A stretch of DNA of 64,000 nucleotides from JBGTSJ01 sp041940305 (lineage in GTDB: Bacteria > Planctomycetota > Planctomycetia > Planctomycetales > Planctomycetaceae): assembly GCA_041940305.1 (NCBI GenBank), contig JBGTSJ010000002.1, positions 496,001-560,000 on the forward strand, written 5' to 3'. The position numbers were made by a program, and so were the translations under genes. The notes beneath the pieces were generated by a model, which saw nothing but the letters and a program-made list of their open reading frames with translations, did not search any database and was not told the DNA's origin. Shown here piece after piece: positions 61,549-64,000 of the stretch. Within the stretch, counting starts at the first letter, position 1, and each line of letters starts with the position of its first letter.

Positions 61549-62079
61549 ATGGCGAGCGTTGAACATCGACCAGCGATTCGGGCCGGAGTGTTCGAGACCG
61601 TAGAAGCGGCCAGGCGGGCGATCGACCACCTTCGCAATGCCGGCTTTGAACGGCGTGAGATCAGCGTTGTCTGCACTGAAGCGCAAGTCGCGCCGGAACT
61701 GAAGGAATACGTCGACCAGCATCCCTCCGGGCCGCGCTCGGCAGGCCGCGCGTTGACCCGTGGGGGGCTGGTGTATGGAGTGTTGGCCCTGGTGGGAGTG
61801 GCCGTCGCCGCGATCACGGCCATCCTGGTCGGTCTGGTCGCCGCGTTCATCGTGCTCGGGGTGAGTCTGGGGATTGCGCTGCTGTCCGTGTTCGGTTCGA
61901 TCATGGTGTCGCGCGGATCGGAGCGGGAGCTGGCCGACTTCCACGCGCACAACCTTGAGCCGGGACAGCTGCTGGTCGCGGTGGATCTGGCGGACGATGC
62001 CCCGCCGCAGAAGAGTGCGGCAGCCGACCAGGTCCTGAGATCGGACACCGCTACGACCGTCGGCCTGCCCCACGAGTAG
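61549..62079 (+). CDS. YflT-like general stress membrane protein
   Basis: A 176-residue protein. Residues 1-60 form the YflT/heat-induced stress N-terminal module (AGVFETVEAARRAIDHLRNAGFERREISVVC). A glycine-rich double membrane segment follows (about 76-122: VYGVLALVGVAVAAITAILVG, FIVLGVSLGIALLSV). The C-terminal 50 residues are polar. The combination matches general stress proteins that associate with the membrane. It is 68 bp after the SpoIIAA-like gene, same strand, with a GGTGA ribosome site. Confidence 0.75.
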   Translation: MASVEHRPAIRAGVFETVEAARRAIDHLRNAGFERREISVVCTEAQVAPELKEYVDQHPSGPRSAGRALTRGGLVYGVLALVGVAVAAITAILVGLVAAFIVLGVSLGIALLSVFGSIMVSRGSERELADFHAHNLEPGQLLVAVDLADDAPPQKSAAADQVLRSDTATTVGLPHE

Positions 62080-62172
62080 GGCAGGGGGGCTTCAGAGTTG
62101 TGACCCTCTGCATCGGGGGCCGCCGCTCGTCTCATGACGAGAAACGCGCTCGATTGAGCACTGGGAGGAGAG

Positions 62173-63264
62173 ATGGAAATGCAGACCGGAAAGCCGGTGA
62201 TACTGATCACGGGTGCGAGCGGGCTCATTGGCGGCAGGCTCTGTCGTGCGTTGTCTCGTGATTACGCGCTCGTGGGGATGGATGTCTCGCCTCCCGCAGA
62301 GGGGATTCCGGGAGTCGAATTCGTCGAGACCGATCTGACGAGTGCCGACAACGTGCGGCAGTCGCTGGAGACCGTCAAGTCACGCTGCGGGGGCCGGCTG
62401 GCAAGCGTGATTCATCTCGCCGCGTACTACGACTTTTCCGGCGAGCCCAGCCCGCTGTACCGGGAATTGACCGTCGAAGGGACGCGGCGCCTGCTCCGAG
62501 AACTGCAGCAGCAAGGATTCGTCGTCGAACAATTCATCTTCTCCAGCACGCTCCTGGTGATGAAGCCGGAGAACAACGGGAAGCACGTCTCCGAATTGTC
62601 GCCCACGGAAGCGAAGTGGGCGTACCCGCAATCGAAGCTGGAGACGGAACAGGTCATTCATCAGGAACGGGGGACGATGCCCACGGTCGTCCTACGGATT
62701 GCCGGCGTGTACGACGAGGAGTGCCATTCGCTCCCGCTGTCGCAGCAGATCGCCCGCATCTACGAGCGGCAGCTTGAAAGCTATGTGTTCCCCGGCGACT
62801 CGACGCACGGGCAGGCGCTGATTCATCTGGACGACCTGACGGACTGCTTCGTCAAATGCGTGGAACGGCGGCAGACGCTGGGGCAGGAGGAACTATTCCT
62901 CATCGCCGAGCCGGACGTGATGAGCTACGCCGAACTGCAGGACCGGCTGGGAGAGTTAATTCACGGCCGCGAGTGGCCGACGATCCGCATTCCGAAGGTG
63001 GTGGCGAAAGCGGGGGCGTGGGTCGAAGACAAGCTCGCCAGGGATGAAGACGACAAGCCCTTCATCAAGCCGTGGATGATCGACCTCGCGGACGACCATT
63101 ATGCCCCGACCATCGCGCACGCACGGACAAAACTGAGCTGGGACCCACCGCACCGGCTGCGAAACACGCTGCCGGCCATTGTCGACTTCCTGAAGCGGGA
63201 TCCGGAGCGGTTCTACGAGACCAATAAGTTGCCGCTGCCGGAGGCGCTGGAAGCCCGCGCATGA
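62173..63264 (+). CDS. NAD-dependent epimerase/dehydratase (extended SDR)
   Basis: A 363-residue extended short-chain dehydrogenase. The dinucleotide-binding GASGLIGG (Gly14, Gly17, Gly20), HLAAYYDFSG in the NNAG position, SST near 124-126, and the catalytic Tyr151/Lys155 (YPQSK) are all visible. Sugar-nucleotide or steroid-like substrates are possible. AGGAG-type ribosome site (GGGAGGAGAG) precedes the ATG. It belongs to the rightward stress arm, downstream of the YflT-like gene by 93 bp. From memory, SPW and VKOR-like genes accompany this epimerase type in other bacteria, supporting a common module. Confidence 0.88.
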   Translation: MEMQTGKPVILITGASGLIGGRLCRALSRDYALVGMDVSPPAEGIPGVEFVETDLTSADNVRQSLETVKSRCGGRLASVIHLAAYYDFSGEPSPLYRELTVEGTRRLLRELQQQGFVVEQFIFSSTLLVMKPENNGKHVSELSPTEAKWAYPQSKLETEQVIHQERGTMPTVVLRIAGVYDEECHSLPLSQQIARIYERQLESYVFPGDSTHGQALIHLDDLTDCFVKCVERRQTLGQEELFLIAEPDVMSYAELQDRLGELIHGREWPTIRIPKVVAKAGAWVEDKLARDEDDKPFIKPWMIDLADDHYAPTIAHARTKLSWDPPHRLRNTLPAIVDFLKRDPERFYETNKLPLPEALEARA

Positions 63265-63291
63265 GGCGGCGACGGCCGAAAGAGGGAGGCG

Positions 63292-63738
63292 ATGATGTCA
63301 GGAACCAATTACGATTCGCGTTCGTCAGCACTGGCGAACCTGGAACGCGCCCTGCTGGAACCGATCGTCGAGGGAGAGCTGGAGATGCGGGCGGAGGAAA
63401 TGGTGTCCGCGATCGACGCGATGCAGGGAGAGATGCTGCGCATCGGCGGCAGTGCGGACTCAACGGGGGCGCGGGGCAACGGAGCCGGCGCGTCAGGCAG
63501 CCTCGCCGATTTCCGTGATGAGGCCGAGCGGCTGGCCATCCAACTGCAGGAACTGCGGATGGCGGCCGAACAGCTACGCGAGCGTGCCGCCGTCGTGGAA
63601 CCGGACGAAAAGCAGTTGCAGGACGAGGTTGATGCACTGGTCCAGCAGGGACGAGAATGGACGATCGACTTCCGCCAGCACGATGCGGCCATGAGCCAAC
63701 CGCGGGAATCGGCCACTGAGGGTGAGCCTGCCCCATGA
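63292..63738 (+). CDS. Small helical/coiled-coil protein
   Basis: A 148-residue hydrophilic protein of unknown function. Two helical segments with heptad-like Leu/Ala spacing (ALANLERALLEPIVEGELEMRAEEMVSAID and AERLAIQLQELRMAAEQLRERAAVV) are separated by a Gly/Ser-rich linker at about 51-66 (GGSADSTGARGNGAGASG). A second ATG follows directly (63295). GGGAGG precedes the start. It begins 27 bp after the epimerase gene and overlaps the next gene by 4 bp (ATGA), so the last three genes form an operon. Confidence 0.65.
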   Translation: MMSGTNYDSRSSALANLERALLEPIVEGELEMRAEEMVSAIDAMQGEMLRIGGSADSTGARGNGAGASGSLADFRDEAERLAIQLQELRMAAEQLRERAAVVEPDEKQLQDEVDALVQQGREWTIDFRQHDAAMSQPRESATEGEPAP

Positions 63739-64000
63739 CCTCTCCGCTCGACGAATGGGAGATCGCGCTCCGTCTGGGCTCCGCAATACTGGCCGGCGGA
63801 GTTCTGGGATGGGAACGGGAGCTCCAGGACAAGCCGGCGGGATTGCGCACTCACATGATGGTGGCGCTGGGCGCGGCTGTGCCGATCGTGGCTGCAGTGC
63901 AGTTCCTGGCTCTCGTCTCGCCGGATTCATCACTGCTGCAGAGCGACCCGTTTCGCATCGTGCAGGGAATCATGGGGGGCATCGGATTCCTGGGAGCGGG
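63735..64000 (+). CDS. MgtC/SapB family membrane protein (C-terminus beyond window)
   Basis: The first 88 residues of an MgtC/SapB-type protein are visible. They show LRLGSAILAGGVLGWERELQDKPAGLRTHMMVALGAAV, the family opening, then RIVQGIMGGIGFLGAG before the window ends. MgtC proteins are inner-membrane factors linked to Mg2+ limitation, phosphate control and envelope stress. The ATG overlaps the preceding stop (ATGA), so it is translationally coupled to the coiled-coil gene. It supports the reading of this arm as a stress or envelope module. Confidence 0.9.
   Translation, partial: MTSPLDEWEIALRLGSAILAGGVLGWERELQDKPAGLRTHMMVALGAAVPIVAAVQFLALVSPDSSLLQSDPFRIVQGIMGGIGFLGA

Overview
The window is GC-rich chromosomal DNA that reads as a planctomycete. 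The markers are a DUF1549/DUF1553 protein paired with a DUF1501 protein, a second DUF1501 protein, a roughly 2,070-residue secreted DUF1583 protein, an ExbB plus giant TPR pair, a BatA/von Willebrand plus DUF58 pair, an ECF sigma/anti-sigma pair, and many dispersed palindromic repeats. I saw no rRNA, tRNA, CRISPR array, transposase or phage module. I have not fixed the genus.

Layout. 1-6.7 kb: a left-truncated secreted thioredoxin-trypsin fusion, a CDP-alcohol phosphatidyltransferase, a putative helix-turn-helix protein, a YyaL/SSP411-type protein, a small DUF4177-like protein and a RibD/DHFR-like reductase. 6.8-16.3 kb: a repeat cluster, a secreted orphan, a B12-binding radical SAM protein overlapping a membrane protein, a DUF1501 protein behind a good sigma-70-type promoter, a beta-helix protein, and an ECF sigma/anti-sigma operon divergent from a mini-lipoprotein. 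16.5-31.3 kb: the giant DUF1583 protein, an esterase fused to a large unknown domain, a U32 peptidase-family protein, an SGNH hydrolase and a TPR membrane protein. 31.4-38.9 kb: RluD overlapping an FAH-family enzyme, a sugar transferase, the von Willebrand/DUF58 pair and a PIG-L deacetylase. 39-49.3 kb: an Nramp-like transporter, a DUF6985-like protein, ExbB plus TPR, a RimK-type ATP-grasp ligase, an inositol-phosphatase-family enzyme and a membrane protein. 49.7-58.3 kb: the DUF1549/DUF1553 and DUF1501 pair, a GT39-like glycosyltransferase and an AsmA-like protein.

58.3-64 kb: the most system-like region. Two divergent arms share a 286-bp control region. The left arm holds a VKOR-like protein without its loop cysteines, an SPW-repeat protein and a nucleotidyltransferase-HD fusion. 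The right arm holds a SpoIIAA/STAS-like protein, a YflT-like stress membrane protein, an NAD-dependent epimerase, a coiled-coil protein and MgtC (cut by the window edge). I read this as an envelope or redox stress module of unknown mechanism.

A second theme is the repeats. At least ten families of short palindromes or hairpins occur, mostly between genes. Three lie exactly between convergent gene ends, where they could end transcription from both sides. One family is inserted in frame in two unrelated proteins. Many genes carry long open antisense frames that are artefacts of GC-rich codon use and are not annotated.
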